Shown here: piece by piece, positions 21,855 to 30,308 of the stretch
How positions within the stretch are numbered: the stretch's first letter is position 1
Layout: each line of letters opens with the position of its first letter
DNA from: Candidatus Thioglobus sp.
GTDB lineage: Bacteria > Pseudomonadota > Gammaproteobacteria > PS1 > Pseudothioglobaceae
Assembly (NCBI GenBank): GCA_018644675.1
Contig: JABGQC010000012.1
Coordinates: 1 to 42,672 of the forward strand
Length of the DNA stretch: 42,672 nucleotides
Direction of reading: 5' to 3'
Made by a program: the position numbers and the translations under genes
The notes under the pieces: generated by a model
Database searches by the model: none
Told to the model about the DNA's origin: nothing
The model's input: the letters and a program-made list of their open reading frames with translations, nothing else

Positions 21855-22331
21855 TTAATAGTCTTTATCCTGATAAGTGAAAATAGCCGGTACTTCTGCA
21901 TAAAAGATACTACCACTTACTGAGATTACAAACTGCAAATAATCAGATCTTCTAACATCCACTAAAGAGCTTTGCCAAAGCTGATTGCCCGCTTCTACCA
22001 AGCTCATTAACTCTGGTTGTGAATGCGCACCTTGTTCGCTTACCAAGGCAAACTTAACCTCTTGCAAAGGGGTTTCAGATTTTAAGCGAAAGTGATTATT
22101 GCCATATTGCTGTGTGTCAGAAGTGACTAATAACTCTAAATCGCCATTGACTAGATCACAATGGCCACTTTCCCAGCGACAATTAGACTTGGCAAGCATC
22201 TTATACAATTGACCATCTTTAGCCTTATGCGGTACTTCAGCGACATAATAATCAACTGCAAAGTAGCTCATAATTGCCAATATGGGGGCAACGATCATAG
22301 AGGTGATAACGTGTTTATTTTTAAAAAACAT
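21855..22331 (-). CDS. One-TM periplasm-facing protein of unknown function
   Basis: I do not recognise a family for this 158-residue protein. Residues 9-30 form a signal anchor after a basic start. The rest is predicted periplasmic and shows CRWESGHC (two cysteines seven apart, possibly a disulfide) and mixed beta-type sequence up to the end. It has no enzyme motif. It starts the group with the cNMP/CBS and exonuclease genes, three bases before the former, and follows the actP terminator. A sensor or accessory role for the acetate block is possible, judged only from position. Confidence 0.7.
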   Translation of the reverse strand: MFFKNKHVITSMIVAPILAIMSYFAVDYYVAEVPHKAKDGQLYKMLAKSNCRWESGHCDLVNGDLELLVTSDTQQYGNNHFRLKSETPLQEVKFALVSEQGAHSQPELMSLVEAGNQLWQSSLVDVRRSDYLQFVISVSGSIFYAEVPAIFTYQDKDY

Positions 22332-22345
22332 AATTCCCTTATTTT

Positions 22346-22376
22346 AAATAAAAAAACACCCGGCATTGCCGGGTGT
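22346..22376 (-). terminator. Intrinsic terminator of actP
   Basis: Arms ACACCCGGC (22356-22364) and GCCGGGTGT (22368-22376) enclose a three-base loop. On the minus strand the hairpin ends in a T run. It separates actP from the downstream 158-residue gene, so the latter needs read-through or its own promoter. Confidence 0.88.
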
Positions 22377-22402
22377 CAAAGTAAAAAACTTAAAAAGTTT
22401 TT

Positions 22403-24115
22403 TTAGTTAGATGCGGGAACACGAATGTTCTCAACCATCTTCTCAACCTCTGCAGGTACTTTAGCTGTACGCGTCATTACAAAGAATGCAACAGCGAAGT
22501 TAACCACGGCACCAATAGCACCGAACGCATTAGGCTCAATACCTAAGAACCAGTTCGGATCCATGTCACCCAAGAAAGACGTTGACTTCACAAACATGAT
22601 ACCCTTGTGCTGGAATACATATAACAATGTAATACCAATACCTGACAACATACCTGCAATCGCACCTTCTTTGTTCATCTTCTTAGAGAAGATACCCATC
22701 ATTAGTGCAGGGAAGATACTTGATGCTGCTAGACCAAAGGCTAGTGCAACTGTACCTGCGGCAAAATCCGGAGGATTAAAGCCGTAGTAACCTGCAATTA
22801 AGATGGCACCAATCATTGAGATTCTAGAGTATCTAAGCTCTTCCTTCTCAGTGATATTAGGTCTCCACACACCTTTTAACAAGTCATGTGAAATTGAAGA
22901 TGCGATAGCTAACAATAAACCAGCTGCTGTCGATAATGCTGCTGCTAAACCACCGGCTGCAACAATTGCAATCACCCAGTTCGGCAAGCCAGCGATCTCA
23001 GGATTCGCAAGAACCATGATATCTCTATCAACTTTTACCATTTCATTAGTCTTCTTATCACCTGTGTATGAAATCAAGCCATCGTTATTCTTGTCTTCAA
23101 ACTTTAATAGACCTGTAGTCTCCCAGTTTTTAAACCAAGAAGGTCGATCAGCATATGCCAAGTTTTGTTCAGCGTTAGGCTGATCAATTGTTTGCATAAG
23201 GTTTAATCTTGCCATTGCTGCAACTGCAGGAGCTGTTGTGTAAAGTAGCGCGATAAATACCAAAGCCCAACCTGCAGATTCACGAGCCGCTTTCACTGAA
23301 GATACAGTAAAGAATCTCATGATAACGTGCGGAAGACCTGCTGTACCAATCATTAGAGATAGCGTGTAAACAAACATGTTTGTTGTGCTTAATCTAGCTT
23401 GCGTGGTGTACTCAGCAAAACCTAGTTGTGTTACCACTTGATCGAGCTTATCTAATAGATAAGTACCATCAGCCATTTCACTACCCAAACCTAATTGAGG
23501 AATTGGATTACCCGTAAGCATAAATGAAATAAAGATTGCTGGAATTGTATAAGCAATAATCATAATCACGTACTGTGCAATTTGCGTGTATGTAATACCT
23601 TTCATACCACCCATGGTTGCATAGAAAGCTACGATAACCATACCTGATACCAAGCCTGTCTCATAATCCACTTCTAGGAATCTTGAGAATGCCACACCGA
23701 TACCCTTCATTTGACCAATTACATAAGTAACCGATGCAATGATTAAACAAATAACCGCAACAACACGTGCAGTTTTTGAATAGTATCGATCTGAGATAAA
23801 CTCTGGCACTGTAAATGCGCCATGCTTCCTTAAGTAAGGCGCAAGTAACATTGCTAGTAGCACATAACCACCAGTCCAACCCATTAAGAATACCGAACCA
23901 CCGTATCCATAAAATGCAATTAAACCTGCCATCGAGATAAATGACGCTGCACTCATCCAGTCTGCTGCTGTTGCCATACCATTCGCCACAGGATGAATAC
24001 CGCCACCCGCAACATAAAACTCTTTAGTTGAGCCGGCTCTTGCCCAGAAGGCAATACCTATGTAGATCGCAAAAGTTACGCCTACAAATAAAAACGTTAA
24101 TGTTTGTAAATCCAT
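22403..24115 (-). CDS. actP: Cation/acetate symporter ActP (SSS family)
   Basis: ActP is a sodium:solute symporter-family permease that imports acetate and related short carboxylates. The 570-residue protein has about 13-14 hydrophobic segments. The first holds FYVAGGGIHPVANGMATAADWMSA, the family hallmark, and later ones include GTAGLPHVIMRFFTV and AGGLAAALSTAAGLLLAIASS. A loop at about residues 300-370 contains NNDGLISYTGDKKT. It follows the small DUF4212 subunit gene by 16 bases, the usual pair. Within the window its partner enzyme acs lies in the same direction, separated by three genes. Confidence 0.95.
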   Translation of the reverse strand: MDLQTLTFLFVGVTFAIYIGIAFWARAGSTKEFYVAGGGIHPVANGMATAADWMSAASFISMAGLIAFYGYGGSVFLMGWTGGYVLLAMLLAPYLRKHGAFTVPEFISDRYYSKTARVVAVICLIIASVTYVIGQMKGIGVAFSRFLEVDYETGLVSGMVIVAFYATMGGMKGITYTQIAQYVIMIIAYTIPAIFISFMLTGNPIPQLGLGSEMADGTYLLDKLDQVVTQLGFAEYTTQARLSTTNMFVYTLSLMIGTAGLPHVIMRFFTVSSVKAARESAGWALVFIALLYTTAPAVAAMARLNLMQTIDQPNAEQNLAYADRPSWFKNWETTGLLKFEDKNNDGLISYTGDKKTNEMVKVDRDIMVLANPEIAGLPNWVIAIVAAGGLAAALSTAAGLLLAIASSISHDLLKGVWRPNITEKEELRYSRISMIGAILIAGYYGFNPPDFAAGTVALAFGLAASSIFPALMMGIFSKKMNKEGAIAGMLSGIGITLLYVFQHKGIMFVKSTSFLGDMDPNWFLGIEPNAFGAIGAVVNFAVAFFVMTRTAKVPAEVEKMVENIRVPASN

Positions 24116-24131
24116 ATTTTTCTCCCCTTAC

Positions 24132-24386
24132 CTATTTTTCGTCAACGCCAAATTCTTTGTCAATTTTTCCCATGCTTTTTGCATAGTAAAAGACCAAGAT
24201 TACGAACGTGTAAATTGAGCCTTGTTGTGCAAACCAAAACCCTAGTTTATATCCACCCATTCGGACGGTATTTAAAACATCTACTAGCACAATGCCAAAT
24301 AGATATGAAACTACAAACCAGATTGATAAGCACTTAACAATAAGTGCAATATTAGCCTTCCAGTAGTTATTATTTTTATCGGCCAT
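24132..24386 (-). CDS. DUF4212 small subunit of the ActP-type symporter
   Basis: This 84-residue protein has two hydrophobic segments (about 13-37 and 50-67). It carries the family features YWKANIALIVKCLSIW, SYLFGIVLVDVLN and GFWFAQQGSIYTFVILVFYYA. DUF4212 proteins are encoded with SSS-family acetate symporters and are thought to be a partner or stabilising subunit. A strong AGGGGAG ribosome binding site precedes the ATG. It is the first gene of the actP operon and receives the palindromic operator and promoter just upstream. Confidence 0.9.
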   Translation of the reverse strand: MADKNNNYWKANIALIVKCLSIWFVVSYLFGIVLVDVLNTVRMGGYKLGFWFAQQGSIYTFVILVFYYAKSMGKIDKEFGVDEK

Positions 24387-24418
24387 TTAGACTCCCCTTT
24401 TTGATTAAATCACTGAAA

Positions 24419-24448
24419 ATGATACACACTTTGCTTAACTGAAATCAA
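24419..24448 (-). promoter_or_regulatory. Promoter of the DUF4212-actP operon
   Basis: On the minus strand TTGATT (24448-24443), an 18-base spacer and TATCAT (24424-24419) form a sigma-70-like promoter. The same arrangement, with TTAAAA and TATCAT at the same 18-base spacing, lies upstream of the binding-protein gene at 30265-30294. Confidence 0.6.
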
Positions 24449-24459
24449 CTATCAGTATT

Positions 24460-24493
24460 CCTTAATATACCTTTCTAGAAAAGTATATTAAGG
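24460..24493. promoter_or_regulatory. 34-bp near-perfect palindromic operator upstream of actP operon
   Basis: The outer arms CCTTAATATAC (24460-24470) and GTATATTAAGG (24483-24493) flank the inner palindrome TTTCTAGAAA (24472-24481). Only one base pair breaks the symmetry. The site sits about 11 bases upstream of the -35 box and directly downstream of the first marR gene. A winged-helix dimer such as MarR would fit such a site. It lacks a T run and so is not a terminator. Confidence 0.65.
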
Positions 24494-24524
24494 AGGTGGT
24501 AAAAATATTTTAAAATGGGTCAAA

Positions 24525-25004
24525 CTACCCTTTAAGAAGTTTAGTTAAGAGAACACTTAATAGCACTAATTCCTGTCTAGACAACTTAGACTCAAAAAAC
24601 TGCTTAGACATATACTGTACTAATGGATAGTTTTTTTCAATAAATTCAACACCAAGCTCGGTAAGTCTAACAATCTTACTTCTTTTATCTGTAGGGTTTG
24701 CATCTCTAATAATATAGTTTTTAGATTCTAGCTTGATTAAGACCTTGGTTAAACCTCCTGAAGAGACCATGAGTGAGCTGGACAATAAAGAAGGGGTTAG
24801 TCTATGGGGATAAGGAAAAGAGCGTAGTAATACCAATACCTCAAGCTCAAACACAGAAAGGTCAAACTGCTCGCAAACACTTTCAACAAGCAAGTTAAAT
24901 TGAGAAGATGCCCTACCTAGATTAAGCACGGCCATTGCTAGATTTACATCTATATCAGGCCAGTTCTCATGGAAACGAATTTCTGTATTTTCAACCTTGA
25001 TCAT
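24525..25004 (-). CDS. MarR-family regulator, copy 1
   Basis: This 159-residue MarR-type regulator has a helical N-terminus (dimerisation), a winged helix at about residues 67-118 (LTPSLLSSSLMVSSGGLTKVLIKLES) and the wing motif DKRSKIVRLTELG. A twin at 30369-30848 has the same first 142 residues with no codon difference that I can see. The two differ only in the last 17 residues (SRQELVLLSVLL here). It sits just upstream of a palindromic operator and the actP operon, which it probably controls, perhaps in response to an acyl-CoA or carboxylate ligand. The ligand and sign of regulation are unknown. The start ATG is preceded by only a weak ribosome binding site. Confidence 0.92.
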   Translation of the reverse strand: MIKVENTEIRFHENWPDIDVNLAMAVLNLGRASSQFNLLVESVCEQFDLSVFELEVLVLLRSFPYPHRLTPSLLSSSLMVSSGGLTKVLIKLESKNYIIRDANPTDKRSKIVRLTELGVEFIEKNYPLVQYMSKQFFESKLSRQELVLLSVLLTKLLKG

Positions 25005-25029
25005 CTTTTTTGGTATGTGTATTGTTTAA
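24578..25029. repeat. 452-bp repeat, copy 1 (marR body and leader)
   Basis: By eye this block is identical to 30422-30873, same orientation, offset 5844 bases. It covers the first 142 codons of marR and 25 bases of leader. Flanking sequence outside it is collinear but diverged (about 60% over the 53 bases of marR tail). Confidence 0.9.
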
Positions 25030-25064
25030 AAAAACACTTCAAAAAGAACAATATCTAAGCGTTT
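25026..25064 (-). terminator. Possible weak terminator after the ABC operon
   Basis: On the minus strand AAACGCTT can pair (with one G-U) with AAGTGTTT, followed by a T run, between the last ABC gene and marR copy 1. The stem is weak and the loop is long, so this is tentative. Confidence 0.35.
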
Positions 25065-25820
25065 TTAGATGGCTAAGTACTGATGCCTTAACACCTCATC
25101 ATCCAATACTTCTTGAGCAGTACCGTCAAATACAATCTTTCCAGTATCCAATATCAGTGCCCTGTCAGCTAAACGCAATGCGGCTACCGCATTTTGTTCA
25201 ACAATAATCGTAGTAATACCCAACTTCTTGATGCTTAACAATATCTCTTCAATTTCATGCACAATAACCGGAGCAAGACCTTCATAAGGCTCATCCAACA
25301 ATAACAGCTTTACATCACGCGCCAACGCTCTGGCAACTGCCAACATTTGCTGTTCACCACCAGAAAGAGTAACACCATCTTGATCCTTTCTTTCTCCTAA
25401 TCTTGGAAAATGCTCATAGATACGCTCTATAGTCCAGCCAATAGGCCCTTCTATTTGCGCCAACTGTAAGTTTTCTTCCACCGTCAAACCGCCAATAATA
25501 CAACGATCCTCTGGCACCAATGCGACACCTACTTGCGCCACTTGGTAATCTTCCATTTCATGCAAAGGCTGGTGATCTAACCACATCTCTCCGTGATTCA
25601 CTTGTGGATCAGAAGCACGGGCAATTGATCTAAGTGTTGAGGTTTTGCCCGCACCATTTCTACCTAGTAATGCAAGAATTTCACCTTCTCGAATATCAAA
25701 GCTAACACCTTGAACAATATAACTTTCACCATAATAAGAGTGAATATCCCAACAAGAGAAAAACGCAGGGTCCGCGCCCTGAGAAACAATAGGTTTTGCT
25801 TTATTTTTAGTATCACTCAT
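25065..25820 (-). CDS. ABC transporter ATP-binding protein, LivF/UrtE type
   Basis: This 251-residue ATPase is one of two for a branched-chain-amino-acid-type (HAAT) importer. It has an N-terminal extension, Walker A GRNGAGKTS, signature LSGGEQQML, Walker B LLLLDEP and the switch histidine replaced by the usual VEQN form for this class. It overlaps the stop of the second ATPase gene by one base and is the last gene of the five-gene transporter operon. Substrate assignment cannot be made from ATPase sequence. The position between propionate and acetate genes favours a short carboxylate or related compound over amino acids, but this is inference. Confidence 0.92.
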   Translation of the reverse strand: MSDTKNKAKPIVSQGADPAFFSCWDIHSYYGESYIVQGVSFDIREGEILALLGRNGAGKTSTLRSIARASDPQVNHGEMWLDHQPLHEMEDYQVAQVGVALVPEDRCIIGGLTVEENLQLAQIEGPIGWTIERIYEHFPRLGERKDQDGVTLSGGEQQMLAVARALARDVKLLLLDEPYEGLAPVIVHEIEEILLSIKKLGITTIIVEQNAVAALRLADRALILDTGKIVFDGTAQEVLDDEVLRHQYLAI

Positions 25821-26578
25821 TATTCACCCCCGCCTAAATAAGCTTCTTGTACGATTGGATTACCTTTAATTTCATCAGGCGTGCCTGTTGCAATAATTTT
25901 TCCTCTTGCTAGTACAGAAATAGTATCTGCAACACTAAACACAACATGCATATCATGTTCGATAATAATTTTTGTCATACCACCTTCTTTAATCTTTTTA
26001 AGCAGCTCAATGGTTTGATTAGTGTCATGTCGTGCCATTCCAGCAGTTGGCTCGTCTAACAATAATAGCTTTGGATGTTGTATTAAACACATTGCCAACT
26101 CAAGCCGACGCTTATCACCACGTGACATGCTTCCTGACATATTATGCATTTTATCTTCCATGCCAATACTTGCCAAGATGTCAACTGCCTCATTCATAAT
26201 ATCTTTTTCGTCAGCCAAATCTCTAAAAATTTTAAACTTAAAGGAGCCGTCTCGTTTTGCCAACGCTGGAATCATGACATTTTCTAGTAAAGATAGATCT
26301 GTAAATATTTCCGGTGTTTGAAAAACTCGCACCAAACCCATCTGATTGATTTCATGTGCTTGTTTTCCAATAACATCCTTGTTATCAAATAATACTTCGC
26401 CAGTATCTGGCTCTAGTAAGCCAATAATAACATTTAATAAGGTTGACTTACCTGCGCCATTTGGGCCAATAATTGCATGAACCTTGCCCTTTTCAATGTT
26501 AAGATTAATGTCAGTTAATGCCTTCAAGCCACCAAAAGTTTTATTAACATTGCTAATTTTTAAAACAGATTCGCTCAT
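25820..26578 (-). CDS. ABC transporter ATP-binding protein, LivG/UrtD type
   Basis: This 252-residue ATPase pairs with the preceding one. It shows Walker A GPNGAGKST, the Q loop near VFQTPEIF, Walker B LLLLDEPTAGM and the switch EHDMHVVF. The signature is MSRGDKRRLE instead of the usual LSGGQ. The Gly-Asp core and RRLE remain, so it is probably active. This variant sets it apart from typical LivG. One base separates it from the second permease gene. Confidence 0.92.
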   Translation of the reverse strand: MSESVLKISNVNKTFGGLKALTDINLNIEKGKVHAIIGPNGAGKSTLLNVIIGLLEPDTGEVLFDNKDVIGKQAHEINQMGLVRVFQTPEIFTDLSLLENVMIPALAKRDGSFKFKIFRDLADEKDIMNEAVDILASIGMEDKMHNMSGSMSRGDKRRLELAMCLIQHPKLLLLDEPTAGMARHDTNQTIELLKKIKEGGMTKIIIEHDMHVVFSVADTISVLARGKIIATGTPDEIKGNPIVQEAYLGGGE

Positions 26579-26579
26579 T

Positions 26580-27716
26580 TTATTCGCCTCCTTGTTTTAA
26601 TTTTTCTTGTTCTTTATTTTTTGTAAATCTATTTTTAATCTTCTGGAAACCCTCTGTAACACCACCCGGTAAGAAGATAACAACAATCATAAACATGAGC
26701 CCCAAGGTTAGGTGCCAACCCTCACCAACAAATGGTGAAACCACCACCACCATCGTATCATTAAGCCACTGAGGTAAAAAGGAGAAGAAGCCATGTAAAG
26801 TAGCCTCATTAACTGCTGAAAAGATATTCTCAAGGTACTTGATAATTGCCACACCTAGCAAAGGCCCATACAATGTACCTACGCCACCCAAGATAGTCAT
26901 CAATACCACTTCACCAGAAGCAGTCCATTGCATTCTTTCTGCACCAGCTAATGGATCTGTAACTGCCATCAATGAGCCAGCCAATCCTGCAAACATGCCA
27001 GAAATAATAAAGGCAGTCACCAAGTATGGTCGGGTATTGTAGCCCGTGTATTTCATTCTATGTTGGTTAGATTTAATCGCTTTAAGTTTTAACCCAAAAG
27101 GAGAGTTAAATATTTTTAAAGAGATAAAAAATGCCAGTATAAGTAATACAGCAGTGAAATAAAATCCTGAATATCCACTCATAGAGATACCAAATAACTC
27201 AGTAGAAGGCAGCCCTCCCCCTGTTGCTACATCACTAAACAAGCGGTCAAGCACCCTCGGGTCACCAGCAGCAATTGTTAGGCCAGTTTCACCATTAGTA
27301 AGTGGTGTTAGGACCGAATAAGCCAAATTATAAAACATCTGTGCAAAGGCTAATGTTAGGATCGAAAAGTAAATACCTGATCTGCGTAAGCTGACATACC
27401 CTACCAAGGCGGCAATAATGCCAGCAAACAGCGTACCAAAAACAATTGCTGGAAGCACGTTCATGCTCAACAGCTTAAAAGACCAAACGGCTGTATAAGA
27501 GCCTACACCAATGAAGATAGCATGACCGAATGACAAATACCCAGTTAAACCAAATAAAATATTATAGCCAATCGCAAAAATACCAAAAATAGCAAATTTT
27601 TGCAATAAGTCTGGGTAGTTAGCACCAAGAGGACTTAGCCACACCGGCATGCTTAATATAACAATTGTAAAAATTGCCATGATAAAGAGATCACTACGTT
27701 TTTTTTCAATTTTCAT
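26580..27716 (-). CDS. ABC transporter permease, LivM type
   Basis: This 378-residue inner-membrane permease has about 9-10 hydrophobic segments. It carries the family pattern [22 protein letters not shown] early and [28 protein letters not shown] later. A periplasmic loop of about 40 residues lies in the middle. The C-terminus ends in a charged, Lys/Glu-rich tail. It forms the membrane channel with the other permease. The stop of the neighbouring LivH-type gene lies three bases upstream. Confidence 0.92.
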   Translation of the reverse strand: MKIEKKRSDLFIMAIFTIVILSMPVWLSPLGANYPDLLQKFAIFGIFAIGYNILFGLTGYLSFGHAIFIGVGSYTAVWSFKLLSMNVLPAIVFGTLFAGIIAALVGYVSLRRSGIYFSILTLAFAQMFYNLAYSVLTPLTNGETGLTIAAGDPRVLDRLFSDVATGGGLPSTELFGISMSGYSGFYFTAVLLILAFFISLKIFNSPFGLKLKAIKSNQHRMKYTGYNTRPYLVTAFIISGMFAGLAGSLMAVTDPLAGAERMQWTASGEVVLMTILGGVGTLYGPLLGVAIIKYLENIFSAVNEATLHGFFSFLPQWLNDTMVVVVSPFVGEGWHLTLGLMFMIVVIFLPGGVTEGFQKIKNRFTKNKEQEKLKQGGE

Positions 27717-27719
27717 GCT

Positions 27720-28736
27720 CTAGTCCTCCATTACACCTTTACGCCCCATCAAACCACGAGGACGTGTTAACAAAATAATCACAGCAACTAAATAAATAAT
27801 AACTTGATCAATGCCTGGTAGATACTGACTTACAATAGTCATAGATGCGAATGATTGCAAAACTCCCAATAAAAATCCTGCAGCAACAGCACCAGGTAAA
27901 GAGCCCATGCCGCCAACCACAACTACCACAAAAGAAAGAACCAAGAAGTCCATCCCCATATGGTAATCAGGCGGCAAAATTGGTGCATACATCACACCTG
28001 CGAGTCCTGCAACAACTGATGCAAGGCCAAATACAATGGTAAATTTTCGTTGCACATTAATACCTAAAAATCCAACCATTTGACGGTCAAACATACCCGC
28101 TCTAACTACCATTCCAAACGTAGTTAGCTGCAGGAATGCAAACACAGAACCGATAACCAATAATGAAAAAGATAAATAGATTAATCGCCACCAAGGGTAT
28201 ACCAAGTTATCACTCAAGCCTAACCAAGTTCCGACTGCTGCACTACTAGATACAATATCAGGTGCTGGCATAGGAATCGGATTAGCGCCAAAGAAATGAC
28301 GAATCACCTCTTGAATAACAATCGCCAAGCCGAAAGTAACCAAAATTTGCTCTGCATGCGTACGCTTATAGAAGTGCCTGATCAGCCCTCTTTCCATAGC
28401 TAGACCAATCAACAGCATCACAGGTATCGCCATCAGAATAGATAACGGTACCGCATAATCTATAATGGTGAGCCCCACATCCCCAAACCATATCTCTAGA
28501 TATGCCTGTTCCTTATAAGCAGTAAAAAAAGTAATACTTGGGTCAATCACCTTAACCGATATGGTTAAAATTTTCTGAAATGTGACTGCGCAAAACGCAC
28601 CCAACATAAACAATGCGCCATGTGCAAAATTCACCACACCCAGTGTACCAAATACCAATGTTAGTCCAAGCGCAATTAAAGCATAAGCTGCGCCTTTATC
28701 TAGACCGTTAAGTAATTGTATTAAAACAGCGTCCAT
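27720..28736 (-). CDS. ABC transporter permease, LivH type
   Basis: This 338-residue permease has about eight hydrophobic segments and the LivH hallmarks GAAYALIALGLTLVFGTLGVVNFAHGA, AEQILVTFGLAIV and VVVVGGMGSLPGAVAAGFLLG. A loop at residues 55-85 is longer than in LivH. Its AAGAGAG ribosome binding site lies inside one arm of an inverted repeat at 28747-28790. Translation, and with it the level of the downstream operon, may therefore depend on RNA folding. Confidence 0.92.
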   Translation of the reverse strand: MDAVLIQLLNGLDKGAAYALIALGLTLVFGTLGVVNFAHGALFMLGAFCAVTFQKILTISVKVIDPSITFFTAYKEQAYLEIWFGDVGLTIIDYAVPLSILMAIPVMLLIGLAMERGLIRHFYKRTHAEQILVTFGLAIVIQEVIRHFFGANPIPMPAPDIVSSSAAVGTWLGLSDNLVYPWWRLIYLSFSLLVIGSVFAFLQLTTFGMVVRAGMFDRQMVGFLGINVQRKFTIVFGLASVVAGLAGVMYAPILPPDYHMGMDFLVLSFVVVVVGGMGSLPGAVAAGFLLGVLQSFASMTIVSQYLPGIDQVIIYLVAVIILLTRPRGLMGRKGVMED

Positions 28737-28746
28737 AATAGATTCT

Positions 28747-28819
28747 CTCTTATTAAGTTATAACAAATATTTATTGTAACTTAATAAGAGGAAATTCCTC
28801 CGATTAAGTTACAATAAAT
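28747..28819 (-). promoter_or_regulatory. Three-arm RNA element with mutually exclusive hairpins
   Basis: Read on the minus strand, arm A (about 28819-28795, ATTTATTGTAACTTAATC...GAGGAA), arm B (28794-28770, TTCCTCTTATTAAGTTAC...) and arm C (28768-28747, ...TAACTTAATAAGAG) follow each other. B is almost fully complementary to A (about 25 positions, one mismatch and one G-U) and also to C (14 perfect pairs, then about eight with a mismatch). A:B and B:C cannot form together. C contains the ribosome binding site of the permease gene starting at 28736. The pairings are visible; the regulatory function is inferred. Confidence 0.55.
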
Positions 28820-28828
28820 TCAAATCAT

Positions 28829-28863
28829 AAAAAATGCCAACCACAACTAACTTGCAATTGGCA
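28829..28863 (-). terminator. Terminator/attenuator after the binding-protein gene
   Basis: On the minus strand TGCCAATTGCAA pairs, with G-U pairs and one mismatch, with TTGTGGTTGGCA and is followed by six T residues. It lies 24 bases after the stop of the substrate-binding protein gene. It would favour high binding-protein mRNA over permease mRNA. Confidence 0.75.
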
Positions 28864-28886
28864 CTCCAGATTAAAACCTTAGAAAC

Positions 28887-30230
28887 TTAGACTTTGTAAG
28901 GACCTAGATTACCACCAAAAATTGATGCATCGTACTCAACCTGAGCACGTGGCACTTCTTTAACGATATCAAGTAGGTCAAACTGTGTACTTGGATTTTG
29001 CTTACCACGAACCACCAATACATCTTTGAAACACTGGTGATCTTCAGCACGATACTCAGTTGCACCGTTACCCATACCATCAAACTTAAAGCCTTCTAGT
29101 TGTCTGATAACTTCAGGTGGATAGAATGTACCCGCATTTTCACAAGCATTTGCATAAAGCAATGTTTGTACGTAACAAGTATGTGCCGCCATTGAAGGTG
29201 GGAAGCCGTACTCTGTACCGAATGATTTAACGAAAGCTTTAGAACCTTCGTCTTTTAACTGCCAATCCCAGTTAGTTGTACCCAAAATACCCTGTAGGTT
29301 TTTACCAGCACCCTGTGCCATAAGACGAGAGTATAAAGGCACAATAATTTCAAACTGTTTACCATTAACTAATTTGTCGCGCAAACCAAACTGTACAGAC
29401 TGCGTCAATGAGTTAATCATATCCTTACCATAGTGGTTAAGAATTAGCGTGTCAGCGCCTGAATTTAAAATTGGCGTAATAAACTGTGAGAAGTCGCCAG
29501 CACCTACTGGTGTTTTAACAGCTGCAGTTGTATTCCAACCCAAACCTTCTGTAGTTTCTCTAATAGACTCTTCTTGTGTCCAACCCCAAGTGTAGTCAGA
29601 AGTCAGGTGGTATGCATTTCTATTGGTACCCATTTCTTCTTTAAGTACAGGACCCAAAGCAGAACCTGTCATTTTCGCATTAAAGAAATGACGGAAACCG
29701 TAACGACGCTTATCCTTACCTGTTGTATCATTTGAGTGAGTTAGGCCAGCCATGAAAATAACGCCCGCTTCTTGCGCTAGACTTTGTACTGCAATTGCCA
29801 CACCTGATGATGAACCACCAGAGAACATAATAACATTATCTTTCTCAATCATACGCTTAGCAGAGGCACGTGCTGCGTCTGACTTAGTTTGCGTATCACC
29901 TGTTACATAAGTAACCTTCTTACCTAAAATACCATTGCCGGTTAAATTCATTGGCTTCATGGTATTCATCATACCGCCATCGCCTTCACCATTTAAATGC
30001 TTAACAGCTAGTTTAAAAGCACGTAACTCGTCTGCACCTTCGTCAGCGTATGCGCCAGTCTGTGGCACATTAAAACCTAATGTGACAGTAGATGAATTTC
30101 CTGGATTGTTAGTAAAATCTTTTGCATAAGCACCTTTAGTAAAAAACATTGGTGCTGCTGCTAGTGCCGCACTGGTTTTTAACATGTCTCTACGACTTAT
30201 TGTATTTTGGTCTTTCGTATTCTCACTCAT
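28887..30230 (-). CDS. Periplasmic substrate-binding protein (HAAT/urea-type ABC), Tat-exported
   Basis: This 447-residue binding protein belongs to the type-I Leu/Ile/Val fold. It has VTLGFNVPQTGAYADEG at the mature start, VMFSGG-type sequence at FSGGSSSGVAIAVQ, and DYTWGWTQEES. The N-terminus has a twin-arginine motif SRRDMLK (12-18), a hydrophobic stretch and a likely cleavage after AYA (residue 36), so it should be exported folded by Tat. I chose the ATG at 30230 because GGGGA precedes it; the longer frame to 30260 adds ten residues before it. Ligand is unknown. Branched-chain amino acids, amides, urea or short carboxylates are all handled by relatives. Its neighbours favour carboxylates. 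Confidence 0.9.
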   Translation of the reverse strand: MSENTKDQNTISRRDMLKTSAALAAAPMFFTKGAYAKDFTNNPGNSSTVTLGFNVPQTGAYADEGADELRAFKLAVKHLNGEGDGGMMNTMKPMNLTGNGILGKKVTYVTGDTQTKSDAARASAKRMIEKDNVIMFSGGSSSGVAIAVQSLAQEAGVIFMAGLTHSNDTTGKDKRRYGFRHFFNAKMTGSALGPVLKEEMGTNRNAYHLTSDYTWGWTQEESIRETTEGLGWNTTAAVKTPVGAGDFSQFITPILNSGADTLILNHYGKDMINSLTQSVQFGLRDKLVNGKQFEIIVPLYSRLMAQGAGKNLQGILGTTNWDWQLKDEGSKAFVKSFGTEYGFPPSMAAHTCYVQTLLYANACENAGTFYPPEVIRQLEGFKFDGMGNGATEYRAEDHQCFKDVLVVRGKQNPSTQFDLLDIVKEVPRAQVEYDASIFGGNLGPYKV

Positions 30231-30264
30231 TTGTATTTCCCCTATTATTGTTTTTTCCAATTCA

Positions 30265-30294
30265 ATGATACTCAGAATAACAACTCTGTTTTAA
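30265..30294 (-). promoter_or_regulatory. Promoter of the ABC transporter operon
   Basis: On the minus strand TTAAAA (30294-30289), an 18-base spacer and TATCAT (30270-30265). The flanks (TGATAG before the -35) and all spacings match the actP promoter at 24419-24448. Confidence 0.6.
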
Positions 30295-30308
30295 CTATCA
30301 TTATTTTC

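Noticed and set aside
24460..24493. 34-bp palindrome as terminator of marR copy 1
   Set aside because: No T run follows on the minus strand, the loop is itself palindromic, and a diverged version lies at the same place before the other operon.
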